From Shewanella holmiensis (GTDB lineage: Bacteria > Pseudomonadota > Gammaproteobacteria > Enterobacterales > Shewanellaceae): DNA of 64,000 nt. A program made the position numbers and the translations under genes. The notes below the pieces were generated by a model. The model was not told the origin of the DNA and ran no database searches. It was given only the letters and a program-made list of their open reading frames with translations. The DNA lies in contig NZ_JAMTCD010000002.1 in the NCBI RefSeq assembly GCF_025370255.1, positions 1-64,000 on the forward strand, written 5' to 3'. Shown in pieces: positions 28,655 through 38,881 of this stretch. Position 1 is the stretch's first letter, and every line of letters begins with the position of its first letter.

Positions 28655-30187
28655 ATGAGTGCTAATTCACACTCAGGCAATGACCTAAGTGAAGTAAAAC
28701 AACTTGGTATGTGGGCATCCATTACCAGCCTTGGCTATATTTTCTGGCTAGTAGGCGGCATGGAACTGGTTGAACGAATTGCCTATTATGGTGTTAAAGC
28801 CAGTGCAGGTTTATATGCTAAATCGCCAGAGTCTGAAGGTGGTTTAGGGATAGATCTTCACGACTACGGTATTATTCTCGCGGCTTGGGCTTTACTGCAA
28901 ACCTTCATTCCTGTTTTAACGGGTGGCATATCCGATCGCGTCGGCTACAAAGAAACCATATTTGTCTCAACCATTATTAAAATCATGGGTTATCTAACCA
29001 TGGCATTATTCCCAAGTTTCTGGGGATTTTTGATAGGAGCAATGTTGCTAGCTGCCGGTACTGGGGTATTTAAACCTGGGATCCAAGGCACATTGGTTCT
29101 ATCGACTAAACGAGAGAATACCTCTATGGCATGGGGTATTTTCTATCAAGTGGTTAATATTGGTGGATTTTTAGGACCACTGGTTGCTGTGCATATGCGT
29201 CAGTTATCTTGGGATAACGTGTTTTATGCGTGTGCGGCTATTATTTCATTGAATTTTTTATTTTTATTGGCCTACAAAGAGCCAGGTAAAGATGAACGAA
29301 TTGAACGAGCACGTAAAGTAAAGTCTGGCGAAATACAACAAGACGCCTTATGGAAAGACGCCCTGCATGAGCTTAAAAAACCGGTAGTAATTTACTATAT
29401 GTTAGTGTTTGCTGGCTTCTGGTTTTTATATAATTCTTTGTTTGATGTGCTACCTATTCATATTGCTGAATGGGTGGATACCAGCATTATTGTCACCTCA
29501 TTATTTGGCCCAGAAGGAACCAGTAACGGTATTTTGCAATTCTGGCTCGGGTTAAATAACGACGGCACCAAAGTCATGCCTGAAGGTATGCTTAACTTGA
29601 ATGCAGGTATGATTATGACAACCTGCTTTTTAGTGGCCGCTTTTACTGCTAAGTATCGTATTACTACCGCCATGCTTGTTGGCTGTATTTTAAGCATTGT
29701 CGCCATCATGTTAGTAGGGGCATTTAATGCAGCATGGATGATGGTGTTAGCGATTGTGATGTTTTCTTTTGGTGAAATGATGATCAGCCCAAAGAAAAAT
29801 GAGTTTATGGGTAACATTGCCCCTGAAGGTAAAAAAGCCATGTACTTAGGTTTTGTGATGTTACCGCAAGGAATTGGTTGGACATTAGAAGGGTATTTTG
29901 CACCTAAGCTTTATCAAATCTATGCATCAAAAGAAATCATTTCCCGTAATGAGCTCGTCACTCGCGGCATGAGCCAAACCGATGTGGATGCCATTCCTCA
30001 AGGTGAAGCCTTCATGCGCTTAGTCGATTTTACCGGTATTGAAGCACAGCCATTAACTCATATGCTTTATGAAGCCAATAACATTGGTATGGCTTGGTAT
30101 ATTATTGCTGCGATTGGTATTATTTCTGCTGTGGGCATTTTCATCTACGGCAAATGGTTACTGCAAATGCAGCGTCAGCAAGCATAA
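28655..30187 (+). CDS. MFS transporter, POT/PTR2-like
   Basis: A 510-aa inner-membrane transporter with about 12 helices. The first helix carries ELVERIAYYG, close to the ExxERFxYY signature of proton-dependent oligopeptide transporters. The loop after helix 3 reads GGISDRVGYKE, a typical MFS motif A. A long cytoplasmic linker with many charged residues (about 210-245) divides the halves. The likely role is proton-coupled import of small peptides or a related solute; the motif is not perfectly canonical. AAAGGG precedes the ATG. It stands alone and ends at a terminator. Confidence 0.82.
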   Translation: MSANSHSGNDLSEVKQLGMWASITSLGYIFWLVGGMELVERIAYYGVKASAGLYAKSPESEGGLGIDLHDYGIILAAWALLQTFIPVLTGGISDRVGYKETIFVSTIIKIMGYLTMALFPSFWGFLIGAMLLAAGTGVFKPGIQGTLVLSTKRENTSMAWGIFYQVVNIGGFLGPLVAVHMRQLSWDNVFYACAAIISLNFLFLLAYKEPGKDERIERARKVKSGEIQQDALWKDALHELKKPVVIYYMLVFAGFWFLYNSLFDVLPIHIAEWVDTSIIVTSLFGPEGTSNGILQFWLGLNNDGTKVMPEGMLNLNAGMIMTTCFLVAAFTAKYRITTAMLVGCILSIVAIMLVGAFNAAWMMVLAIVMFSFGEMMISPKKNEFMGNIAPEGKKAMYLGFVMLPQGIGWTLEGYFAPKLYQIYASKEIISRNELVTRGMSQTDVDAIPQGEAFMRLVDFTGIEAQPLTHMLYEANNIGMAWYIIAAIGIISAVGIFIYGKWLLQMQRQQA

Positions 30188-30242
30188 CGATATAAAATGG
30201 GTCTTTGAACGAGTCACACCCTCGTCAACAAACACACATAAT

Positions 30243-30275
30243 AAAGGGAGATGCATTTGCATCTCCCTTTCGTTT
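30243..30275 (+). terminator. Rho-independent terminator
   Basis: AAAGGGAGATGCA (30243-30255) pairs with TGCATCTCCCTTT (30258-30270) around TT. It follows the MFS gene. Confidence 0.88.
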
Positions 30276-30400
30276 GGTTGAAGTTTCAAGTAGCTATTTC
30301 GATAGCACAGCAATGATAAAATAGAATGTCATTGCTTACCTGTGTACTTCGTAGATTGTTTAATAAGTCATTCTAACCTTACATAGTGCGCTGTTCTGGA

Positions 30401-32689
30401 TTAATGTGCACCTCCCATATGGACCTTATCGATACCATAAGTTTTACCTTCTGCGTGACAAGTCGCACATGACTCAACAGGTAAATTAGCGGTTGTTGCA
30501 GGATTACCTTCGACATATGCGCCATTACTTTCAAAGTGAGCTAATGCAGAACCTTTAATGTGACAAGAGCGGCAAGATTCAGCAATTGGCGAAATATACT
30601 CTGTCGCACTCACTTGAATAGAACGTTTACCAGACGTTAACCCACCATCATCAGCAAACAAGGTTGCGCCTTCTTTATGACACGCCTGACAATCTGTTGC
30701 TAAGGCAGGATAACCTACTGTGTTCATGTTTTTATCAAAGTATATTGCCCCACCGTCCCACGCACCGCTGTGGAATCTGTGCGCAACAGTAACAAGATCT
30801 CTGTTACTGAAACTTAGGCCATCGACATTGGCGAAAATCGGTTTACCGTCAGCATCAACCGTACCGGTATCGTAGGCTACATCACCATGGTACGAACCAG
30901 GATAACGGTTATTGTGACAATCCATACATTGAGTAAATTCGGTTGTCCCGTGAGTACCTTTTACATGGGTAAGATTACCATGACAGGTATTACATTGTGC
31001 TTCGCTAACCGTGATACGGGCTGGATCATCAACACGGGCTATGACTTCATCTGCTGTTGGGTCTGATAAATTGAAGTACTTGATTGGTGCATTATTTGCC
31101 ACACCAAGTTGTTCAATATCGCCATCGGCATTTTTAGTACATTTAACAATTTTGTCAGCTTCAGCACAAACCTGAACTTCTGCAGTGACATATATGGGTC
31201 CCATTAAGCGGCTTGTATCAAAGTCTTTGGCAAAGGTCATCACCCCACCGGTTAAACTTTTTGCATCAGTGACAACTGACATACCTAAACCACGAAGTGG
31301 AGTACCATCAGCTTCTAAGTTACCAATTAACAAACCACGTCTAGTGCTGGTCATGTACTCGCTTAAATCAGTACCATCGGCAATGGCTACCCCATTTAAC
31401 ATCACTTTAGCGGTTACCGTTAAGGTAGACATTAAAGGATCAGCGGTGGTCGTTGCTACTGCAGAGGTAAAGTCAAAGGTTAAGCCATCGGCGACTCTAT
31501 CTCGATCACCCACATTATGCGCTTGCATAGGGCTTAACGAACCAGCACCATGACAACCTGAACACACAGCATCGCTACCAGGAACAATACCACGATGGTT
31601 CTCACCCGTTGCTAAGTCAACATTAACGTGACACGACAAACAAGCTTCAGCATACACATTATCATTCCATGCGGTGCCGTTATCATGACAAGTGGTACAT
31701 TGATTAAGCTCTGCTGGGAAACCGATTTCACCGAACATTTCTTTGGCTTCGCCGGTTAAATCATCCGCAATATGATGACCCGCGTGAATGGTATGGATCA
31801 TCGCATTAAAGTTAGCGTTAAAGCCTTTTTCAGGATCGTCCTGTCCACCTGCATAAGCTGGATTATGGCACGCAACACAGTTTTCTACTTTTTGGTAATT
31901 ATGGTGAGCACCGATATTTGCAATTCGCAGATCGGTAGCAGCATAACCATCCATTGGGCTATGGCACTGAATACACGCCGCATTCGACACAGTATCTTTA
32001 GCTGAAATAGCTAACTCGCCAGTTGCAGGAATAAAATCCACTGGAGTAGACATTATCTTATCTGATACGCCAGTACCATCAGCCATGGTAACGTCATAGG
32101 CGCGAATAAATACCCGCACAAGATCATTGGCATCGCCAGCCGCTAACACCACAGGCGCATTACCTTCGTGGGCCCAAGTACCAGTATAGGTGCCAGGGTT
32201 AGCTTCATCTTCAACTAAGGTACAAGCATCAACTTCAGCACCACCTCGGGCGGCGGCTTTACCTGTTGATGTACAATACATGCTACTACCGAATTCATTT
32301 GCTAACGTATGGTTTACCCACAACATTGGCGCGCCGGTATCTGTGGTATTTTCAGATTGGCTCATGACATACAGCGCCACTTTCTCTAAACCAGAGAATG
32401 CTTTTGCATTACCCGCTGCATTTTTACCTGTTGCAGTAAATTTAAGGGTAAATGGGCTGTCACCAACCACAACAATATCTTCAGGCATAACAGAAACAAC
32501 TAAATCAGCTGCTGAACTCACAGTAGTCACAACATCACCTGCGGGTGTGCCGGGTGTGCCTGGAGTACCTGGTTGACCTGGGGCGCCAGGTGCTCCAGGG
32601 GCACCATCTGAACCGTCAGATCCACACGCGGCTAAACCGAATGCAGAAATAAAGGCGATGGCGATTAACGATTTATTATAGGTTTTCAT
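30401..32689 (-). CDS. OmcA/MtrC-family decaheme c-type cytochrome, lipoprotein
   Basis: A 762-aa protein with lipobox GLAAC (C22). Nine Gly-X-Y triplets (about 23-49, rich in GAP/GTP) form a collagen-like stalk. Ten CxxCH motifs are readable in order: CIQCH, CVACH, CTTCH, CLSCH, CSGCH, CNTCH, CMDCH, CQACH, CRSCH, CATCH. They fall in two pentaheme clusters separated by a beta-rich domain, as in MtrC and OmcA. It should sit on the outer surface and pass electrons to metals, humics or flavins. No MtrA or MtrB gene is adjacent, so the partner conduit is elsewhere. A LysR regulator lies upstream on the same strand. Confidence 0.92.
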   Translation of the reverse strand: MKTYNKSLIAIAFISAFGLAACGSDGSDGAPGAPGAPGQPGTPGTPGTPAGDVVTTVSSAADLVVSVMPEDIVVVGDSPFTLKFTATGKNAAGNAKAFSGLEKVALYVMSQSENTTDTGAPMLWVNHTLANEFGSSMYCTSTGKAAARGGAEVDACTLVEDEANPGTYTGTWAHEGNAPVVLAAGDANDLVRVFIRAYDVTMADGTGVSDKIMSTPVDFIPATGELAISAKDTVSNAACIQCHSPMDGYAATDLRIANIGAHHNYQKVENCVACHNPAYAGGQDDPEKGFNANFNAMIHTIHAGHHIADDLTGEAKEMFGEIGFPAELNQCTTCHDNGTAWNDNVYAEACLSCHVNVDLATGENHRGIVPGSDAVCSGCHGAGSLSPMQAHNVGDRDRVADGLTFDFTSAVATTTADPLMSTLTVTAKVMLNGVAIADGTDLSEYMTSTRRGLLIGNLEADGTPLRGLGMSVVTDAKSLTGGVMTFAKDFDTSRLMGPIYVTAEVQVCAEADKIVKCTKNADGDIEQLGVANNAPIKYFNLSDPTADEVIARVDDPARITVSEAQCNTCHGNLTHVKGTHGTTEFTQCMDCHNNRYPGSYHGDVAYDTGTVDADGKPIFANVDGLSFSNRDLVTVAHRFHSGAWDGGAIYFDKNMNTVGYPALATDCQACHKEGATLFADDGGLTSGKRSIQVSATEYISPIAESCRSCHIKGSALAHFESNGAYVEGNPATTANLPVESCATCHAEGKTYGIDKVHMGGAH

Positions 32690-33009
32690 TTTAAATCCCC
32701 CGATTTAATGAAATATGCTTTTGCATACTTAAAATATAATGAAAACCTTACTGTTTGCGTGGATTACGTATCGAAGATGTGAACGGAGGTTAAAGTTTCG
32801 TTAAATGAAATTTACAATTTCAAAATTGCGGATTGCAGATCCTCTAATTGGTGATTTCCACTTTTGAAATTGATGACACACTAAATTGTTATTCAAATAC
32901 GCGTGAAATATCACCAATTAGGTACACAATTAAATATTTAGTTGTAAAACAATACGATATAAAGACTGAAGTTGCTTCTTTATCTTTTGAGGAGGTATAA
33001 GTGTTTTAT
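32690..33009. promoter_or_regulatory. Upstream region of the decaheme cytochrome with a 12-bp inverted repeat
   Basis: This 320-bp AT-rich gap has no gene. It holds a perfect 12-bp inverted repeat, CTAATTGGTGAT (32844-32855) and ATCACCAATTAG (32910-32921), with centres about 66 bp apart. That could be paired operator half-sites for a looping or multimeric regulator of the cytochrome gene. The promoter itself cannot be fixed. Confidence 0.45.
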
Positions 33010-33978
33010 TTACGAAACAGTTAAAAACAACTTATTAATGAGAGTAATTATTATTCGCTTGGACTCTTCAGAATATCGGCGATATTGCTCATCACCTTCA
33101 AAAAAACAATAAACTGGGAAGTTCATCACCTTCTTTAATTTGTTTAGCTCTTTCGTTGGCAAAGGTTGCGAACATACCCTAGGTATATCATTTGCTATCA
33201 GCCCCTCAGGCATTATCGTTAATGACACACTGCCCATTGTCATTAGATGCCAATACCAATCATCTAATCCTGAAACATATTCGATATTTGTTAAGAAATG
33301 GCCACTTTCTTGGCAATACAACTCTAACGGATCAATACGGTGGTTATAGCCATGACATTTTAAATACACATAATCAAACTCAGCAATATCTTCTATCGAA
33401 ATAGGGCTTGGGCATTGCCAGATAGGATGATCTTTATTAGCGACAACATATAAACTGCTGACCTCAATGATTGGGGTCACATTTAATCCATGTTGGTTTT
33501 GTTCATCAAAGCCAATTCCAAAATCAATTTCACCTTTATGAATTTTCTCTTCAGTATCATTTTGCCAAGGATGTAAGCGTAAAGGCCCAAAGTGGTTAAA
33601 AAACTCAGGTAAACTCAGCGACATTGCCAAACTGGTAATGATACTGGGTGACACTGCTACATTAAGTACTGGCTTTAATGGATTGCGTTTAGTTTGTTGT
33701 GCGACCGATTCAATTTGATCTATGGTATCGCTAAACTGACAGATAGGCTGATATAGCTGTTCCGCTAAAGGGGTAGGCTTTAACCCTTGCTGGCGACGAT
33801 AAAATAACTCATCGTCAAATGTATTACGCAACGAGGTTAAACAACGGCTGACTTTAGGTGCGGACACTCCCAACGCTTTAGCGGCCAAATTGGCATAGCC
33901 CGTTTCATAAATGGTTTTAAAAACCAATAAACAAAAAACATCTAACTCGCTTATTTTTTTTATTACTTGAGTATCCAC
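33010..33978 (-). CDS. LysR family transcriptional regulator
   Basis: A 322-aa regulator. The N-terminal winged helix-turn-helix (about 14-75) shows the LysR pattern, with YANLAAKALGVSAPKVSRCLTSLR-like spacing. The effector-binding domain follows (about 100-310). The start appears to be GTG at 33978; the nearby ATG two bases upstream is out of frame and no other in-frame ATG precedes it. The gene lies upstream of the decaheme cytochrome on the same strand, 320 bp away, so control of that gene is plausible but unproven. Confidence 0.85.
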   Translation of the reverse strand: MDTQVIKKISELDVFCLLVFKTIYETGYANLAAKALGVSAPKVSRCLTSLRNTFDDELFYRRQQGLKPTPLAEQLYQPICQFSDTIDQIESVAQQTKRNPLKPVLNVAVSPSIITSLAMSLSLPEFFNHFGPLRLHPWQNDTEEKIHKGEIDFGIGFDEQNQHGLNVTPIIEVSSLYVVANKDHPIWQCPSPISIEDIAEFDYVYLKCHGYNHRIDPLELYCQESGHFLTNIEYVSGLDDWYWHLMTMGSVSLTIMPEGLIANDIPRVCSQPLPTKELNKLKKVMNFPVYCFFEGDEQYRRYSEESKRIIITLINKLFLTVS

Positions 33979-34483
33979 ATTTTTTCTCAGTGTTCGGCCA
34001 ATACATTCAAGCTAACATTTCATTCAGGTTAAAAAATTGATCTGTCTCGCTAAATGAGTATCTACTGATTTAAGCTTGATGAGAAAATAAGACTATAAAC
34101 GAAGATTGATACACACATTATATGTTTCATCACAAACTGGCTCATTAAGAAATATCATTTCTACCGCCGACTGACTTATTACACTGACACAACATATGTA
34201 GTTTGAATGGTTTGAATGACGCTGACGAAAAAGTAGCTATTGAGATGGATGATAATATTGCCGTTTATTGCACAATAACTACCATTATTTATTTGAATAT
34301 TCTCCAAGTGTTTCCACCAAATGTTAATTTACGCTTCCTAGCAATAATTGACAGAACCAACAATCACCAGCAGAACGAGTTAACGTCAAACATATGATGA
34401 ATAAACTATTATGCTAAACACTCACAATGCCAATAGATGAACTTTTATCGCTAAACAATACCACAAACCTGCTGCATCAATTA
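33979..34483. other. Intergenic gap without a recognised gene
   Basis: About 500 bp between the LysR start and the end of the RsuA-like gene. It is AT-rich. A 64-codon plus-strand frame at 34203-34397 lacks a ribosome binding site and family features, so I leave it out. It probably holds the LysR promoter. Confidence 0.5.
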
Positions 34484-35206
34484 TCAAACAGACGCATTGA
34501 CGTTGATTGAGTGAATCTCCGCTGTCGACAAGGCTCTAAACTCCCCTTCACCCAGTTCGTCATCTAAACGGATTTCACCAACCGATTCACGGTGCAATTC
34601 AATCACAGGGTTTTGAAAACGACCAAACATACGTTTTATTTGGTGATACTTTCCTTCTTTTAGCTCGACCATGGCCTGATGCTTTGAAAGCACAGTTAGC
34701 TTAGCGGGTTGAGTGGTTATGCCCTCATATTCAAACCACATTCCTTGAGCAAAAGCCGCTACATAGGTTGAATCTATCGGGTTAGCTAAGGTGACTAAAT
34801 AGCGTTTTGTTACTTTACTTTTAGGCGCCATCAACCTTTGAGACCATTTGGCGTCATTAGTGATTAACAATAATCCGGTCGAATTTAGATCTAGCCTTCC
34901 GGCAATGTGTAGCAAGTCTTTATCGATACCAGCTAATAAATCTAATGCCGTAACATGTTGATTATCAATCGTGGCGCTTACCACGCCTTTGGGTTTGTTA
35001 AGCATCCAATAAGCGCGCTGCCTTTGTTGCAACACATTGCCCTGACACTCAATTAGACTGAATTCATCAATTTGAGTATCTGCCGTTAATACCTGATGCC
35101 CATCGATAAATAACTGCTCGGAAGCAATCAAATTACGAACCATTTTTTTAGGTATTTGCAGGCGTTTAGCTACAAAAGTGTCAATTCGACCACGCTTGGA
35201 AACCAT
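34484..35206 (-). CDS. rsuA: RsuA-family 16S rRNA pseudouridine synthase
   Basis: A 240-aa protein with an N-terminal S4-like RNA-binding domain (about 1-55) and a pseudouridine synthase domain. The catalytic aspartate lies in GRLDLNSTGLLL (about 101-112), followed by the KRYLVTL and GKYHQIKRMFG motifs. By similarity it modifies U516 of 16S rRNA; a related small-subunit site cannot be excluded. It is divergent from the glnD-like gene, with starts 79 bp apart. Confidence 0.85.
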   Translation of the reverse strand: MVSKRGRIDTFVAKRLQIPKKMVRNLIASEQLFIDGHQVLTADTQIDEFSLIECQGNVLQQRQRAYWMLNKPKGVVSATIDNQHVTALDLLAGIDKDLLHIAGRLDLNSTGLLLITNDAKWSQRLMAPKSKVTKRYLVTLANPIDSTYVAAFAQGMWFEYEGITTQPAKLTVLSKHQAMVELKEGKYHQIKRMFGRFQNPVIELHRESVGEIRLDDELGEGEFRALSTAEIHSINVNASV

Positions 35207-35284
35207 AAGTTATCGATTTATCAAAGTTGAGTTAGGTTACATAATACCTTACCCTGTAAGAGGAAAAAACCAACAAGGAGTAAC

Positions 35285-37933
35285 ATGATTTCGCAACCTG
35301 CTAGTACAGAATTGCGCTCTGGGATGAATATTAGTGAGCTTAAACAAGCCATTTCATCATTAGATAAGTTTTTAGAAGACAACATTCTACATTGCTCAAT
35401 TAACGAAACGCTGACCAATCGCGCTCACTTTTTTGATCAATTACTCAGCCTACTTTGGCAACAACATCAATTTGATGTCGATACTATCTCACTTAATGCC
35501 GTTGGCGGTTATGGCCGTCAGACCTTGCATCCTTTTTCTGACATCGACATTTGCATTATTCACGATGCCCCTTTAAATCAGCAAGACTCAGCTAAAGTCA
35601 GTGCATTTTTAACCCAACTATGGGATTTGAATCTAGACTTAGGCCATGGTGTTCGCTCGCTTCAAGACACTTATCAAAGCTGTCGCGATGATGTCACTAT
35701 CGCCACCAGCCTATTAGAAATTAGACATATTATAGGTAAAGAAGAACATGCACTTAAGGTACTTAAAGCCTTATACAGTGATGAATTATGGCGCAGCGAT
35801 ACCTTCTTTGAAGCCAAATTGGCCGAACAACAGCAGCGTCACACTAAAGCTCAAGGAACGGCATACAGTATTGAGCCAAATTTAAAAACCAGCCCAGGCG
35901 GTATGCGTGATTTACAAACCTTAACTTGGGTAGCACGCAAACACTTTGGTGTCGCAGATATGCTGACCTTAAGACGTCGCGGCTTTTTTACCAATGACGA
36001 ATATGCCGAGTTAATGGAGTGTCAAAACTTTTTGTTAAGGGTGCGTTTTGCTCTGCATCAAGCCGCAGCTAGGCCAGAAAACCGCTTATTACTTCAATAT
36101 CAGGCTGAAGTGGCTAAGTTAATGGGCTTTGGTGAAGGCAGCTCATTAGGCGAAGGTGGCAATATTGCCATTGAAAAAATGATGCGCCAAATATTTAGAG
36201 CAATGAAGCGCATACGTGAGTTAAACCAACTACTTATGGCTTATTTTGCCCGTGAAATAGCGCCCAATGCGCCATCTCACGTTATCCCGATTAATGATAA
36301 ATTTGAAATCGTTGACCAACATATTCATGTCCGCGATGAAGATGTGTTTATTGACCGTACACAAATTATGGCGCTGTTTTTATTGATAGCCACACACCAT
36401 GACCAAATTATCGGTATCAGCCCTGAAACGCTGCGCTTACTTCGACAGGTTCGACGACGCTTAATGGGTGATCTACAAGATTTTCAAGTTTGCCGACAAA
36501 CCTTTAAGCAAATTTTTAATCACCCTGAAGGTATGGGGTTGGCAATCACCCTTATGCATCAACATGGTATTCTGGCGTCATACTTACCACAGTGGCGTGA
36601 AGTCGTCGGTCAAATGCAATTCGATCTTTTTCACGCCTATACCGTGGATGAACATACCCATAAGGTGCTTAAAAACATCTATCGATATGGTACAGATATT
36701 CAAAACGGCACGATAGACAAAGATAGACAGTTAGCCGCTGATATTTATCAAAAAATGTCGAACAAATCATCACTACTTTTTGCAGCATTGTTCCATGACT
36801 TAGCTAAAGGGCGTGGTGGTGACCATAGTGAATTAGGTGCTGTTGATGCGCGCTTATTTGCTAAGTTTCATGGACTTAAACTTTCTCAAGAACGATTAAT
36901 TTGTTGGTTAGTAGAAAATCATCTACTGATGTCAATCACTTCACAGCGCATGGATATTCATGACCCAGATGTGGTTAATCGCTTTGCCAAAGCTGTCGGC
37001 AGCCAAACACGACTAGATGCCCTGTATTGTTTAACCATTGCCGATATTCAAGCAACCAACGATGATTTATGGAATAACTGGAAAGCGGCACTGCTAAAAG
37101 AACTCTATCTTGCTACCCGTAAAGCACTTCATAACGGCTTTGAAAATGTGCAACAATTACGGGCGATTGTGCGCGATCACAAACAAGATGCATTGCAATT
37201 GTTACTCGCTGATGGCGGTGAGATTGACACCATTAAAGCACTATGGAAACGACTTCCATTATCATTTTTTAGCCATGCTGAAGCCGATAATATCGCTCGT
37301 TACAGTAAAGCCTTAATCAAACACCAGTTACAACCCGACTACGATAGTCAATTTGAAACCTTAATATTAATCGACAACGTTACCGTGAAAGGTTGTAGCG
37401 ATGTGTTCGTTTACAGTAAAGACCGACCGGGGTTATTTGTTAAATTATTCAACGCCCTTGCCACTTTAAAAATCTCGGTAAAACAAGCACAAATATCGAA
37501 AACAAAAGACGGGTATGTGGTTGAGTCATTTAAGGTATTGGATTTTGATGATATGCCTATTTTCAGTGAAACGCGTCGCAATCAAGTGCTACAAAAACTC
37601 TATCGAGTGCTCGACCATGATGCAAAACTGCCTAAAATTCGCCAACCACGCACCCATAAAAGCTTTGAAAATCAGCTGAGCATTGAGTTTTTATATTCCC
37701 GCCAATCTACGCGCACAGTACTCAATGTGTCAGCCTTAGATACCAGCGAATTTATGGAGCAAATTTCGAGTGCATTTAGAAAACAGGAATTGACCATTCA
37801 CAGTGCCAATATCAGTACCGTGGGTGAAAGAGCAGATAACGTGTTTTTACTATCAAATGCCCAAGGTCAACAGCTCGACTATGCTGAACGCCAACAATTG
37901 ACAGAATTACTTAATCAAACCGTAGGTGATTAA
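35285..37933 (+). CDS. glnD: GlnD-family PII uridylyltransferase/uridylyl-removing enzyme
   Basis: An 882-aa protein, collinear with E. coli GlnD: nucleotidyltransferase domain with GGYGR (74-78) and SDIDI, a linker, the HD domain with H504-D505 (FHDLAKGRGGDHS), and two ACT domains (about 695-770 and 805-882). It should modify and demodify PII according to glutamine level. Two oddities: the NT motif has QT where E. coli has GE, and the second ACT domain reads DTSEFME where the canonical loop is DRPGLLA, while the first ACT keeps DRPGLF. It is not next to map and dapD, as is usual. AAGGAG precedes the ATG. It may be a second copy or a relocated gene. Confidence 0.85.
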   Translation: MISQPASTELRSGMNISELKQAISSLDKFLEDNILHCSINETLTNRAHFFDQLLSLLWQQHQFDVDTISLNAVGGYGRQTLHPFSDIDICIIHDAPLNQQDSAKVSAFLTQLWDLNLDLGHGVRSLQDTYQSCRDDVTIATSLLEIRHIIGKEEHALKVLKALYSDELWRSDTFFEAKLAEQQQRHTKAQGTAYSIEPNLKTSPGGMRDLQTLTWVARKHFGVADMLTLRRRGFFTNDEYAELMECQNFLLRVRFALHQAAARPENRLLLQYQAEVAKLMGFGEGSSLGEGGNIAIEKMMRQIFRAMKRIRELNQLLMAYFAREIAPNAPSHVIPINDKFEIVDQHIHVRDEDVFIDRTQIMALFLLIATHHDQIIGISPETLRLLRQVRRRLMGDLQDFQVCRQTFKQIFNHPEGMGLAITLMHQHGILASYLPQWREVVGQMQFDLFHAYTVDEHTHKVLKNIYRYGTDIQNGTIDKDRQLAADIYQKMSNKSSLLFAALFHDLAKGRGGDHSELGAVDARLFAKFHGLKLSQERLICWLVENHLLMSITSQRMDIHDPDVVNRFAKAVGSQTRLDALYCLTIADIQATNDDLWNNWKAALLKELYLATRKALHNGFENVQQLRAIVRDHKQDALQLLLADGGEIDTIKALWKRLPLSFFSHAEADNIARYSKALIKHQLQPDYDSQFETLILIDNVTVKGCSDVFVYSKDRPGLFVKLFNALATLKISVKQAQISKTKDGYVVESFKVLDFDDMPIFSETRRNQVLQKLYRVLDHDAKLPKIRQPRTHKSFENQLSIEFLYSRQSTRTVLNVSALDTSEFMEQISSAFRKQELTIHSANISTVGERADNVFLLSNAQGQQLDYAERQQLTELLNQTVGD

Positions 37934-37953
37934 CAATCTTAGACAAAGTAATT

Positions 37954-37990
37954 AACGCTGATAATAGCTGCTTATTCTCGGCGTTTTTAT
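37954..37990 (+). terminator. Probable terminator
   Basis: AACGC (37954-37958) pairs with GCGTT (37981-37985) through a partly matched stem containing GATAATA/TTATTC, followed by TTTT. Weaker than the others. Confidence 0.5.
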
Positions 37991-38198
37991 TTTTAGACAG
38001 CCAAAAAACTGAGCTTTCAAGGTTACTTTGACTGCAAATACCAACAGCCCTAGCCATTCAAATCAGTTGTGAGATAATAGCCGTTTGTATCATACCCATG
38101 AGATCAATGATGAGAGCCATTGCGTTTTCATTGACCGGCAACCTATTGAAATCATATTGGCCATAACCCAAAGTACACCTGACTTAGAGCTAACAACT

Positions 38199-38699
38199 AT
38201 GACAAAACCATTCTCATTCAGCCATGAATTCACTCTTGATAAAAGCTATTTTGCCGAAACATATGATGCTTCAATAGACCCTAAAATCAAAGGCAAAGAC
38301 TTTATCAAAACGGCTACTTTTGCTGTTATTGGTTTAGGTATCTTACTGTCAACAAACCTAGGTAATAATGAACTAGCCCATAAAAATACTTACTATTTAG
38401 GTTACTTTTTCATTGGATTAAGTGTGGTAGAGGCGCTGAGTATAAAGTTTAAGCGCACTTGGTGGTTGTGGCGTCAAATGATGAGTAAAGCCGCCAATAA
38501 CAATGCCTCGTTAACCTTAAGTGATGAGGGAATATTAATTGAGTCAGTTTATGTTAATCAGACCACCAAATGGACTGATGTTTACCGTATTAGTGAAATG
38601 AATACAGGCTTTATGATCACCCTAGCTAACGCTAAAAGTTACTTAAGCAAACGGGGATTATCTGAAGAAGCCATCGCTTTTGTCCGCACCAAAATATAA
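38199..38699 (+). CDS. YcxB-like membrane protein
   Basis: A 166-aa protein from the ATG at 38199. Two membrane helices (about 38-55 and 65-85) are followed by a C-terminal domain of the YcxB type (about 100-165): LTLSDEGILIES, TTKWTDVYRISEM and a final LSEEAIAFVRT helix. Function unknown. A 38-codon upstream extension to 38085 is possible but has an unlike composition and no better ribosome binding site. It stands alone after the GlnD gene. Confidence 0.7.
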   Translation: MTKPFSFSHEFTLDKSYFAETYDASIDPKIKGKDFIKTATFAVIGLGILLSTNLGNNELAHKNTYYLGYFFIGLSVVEALSIKFKRTWWLWRQMMSKAANNNASLTLSDEGILIESVYVNQTTKWTDVYRISEMNTGFMITLANAKSYLSKRGLSEEAIAFVRTKI

Positions 38700-38881
38700 A
38701 AGTATCCATCAAGCAAAAACTCTTACTGTGCAGGGTATAGTTAATTTGTTGAAGTTATATTAATATTTAGTTAACAGCATTCAGTATAAGTAACTGAACA
38801 GCGACGCGTGTTTTAGCATGACGGGTGCTGATGAATCACACCAAAATAATGATAAAGTGCTATCGAAAATAGGACATTAAA

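Noticed and set aside
34203..34397. 64-codon plus-strand frame
   Set aside because: No ribosome binding site, no recognisable motif, in a gap of low-complexity AT-rich sequence.
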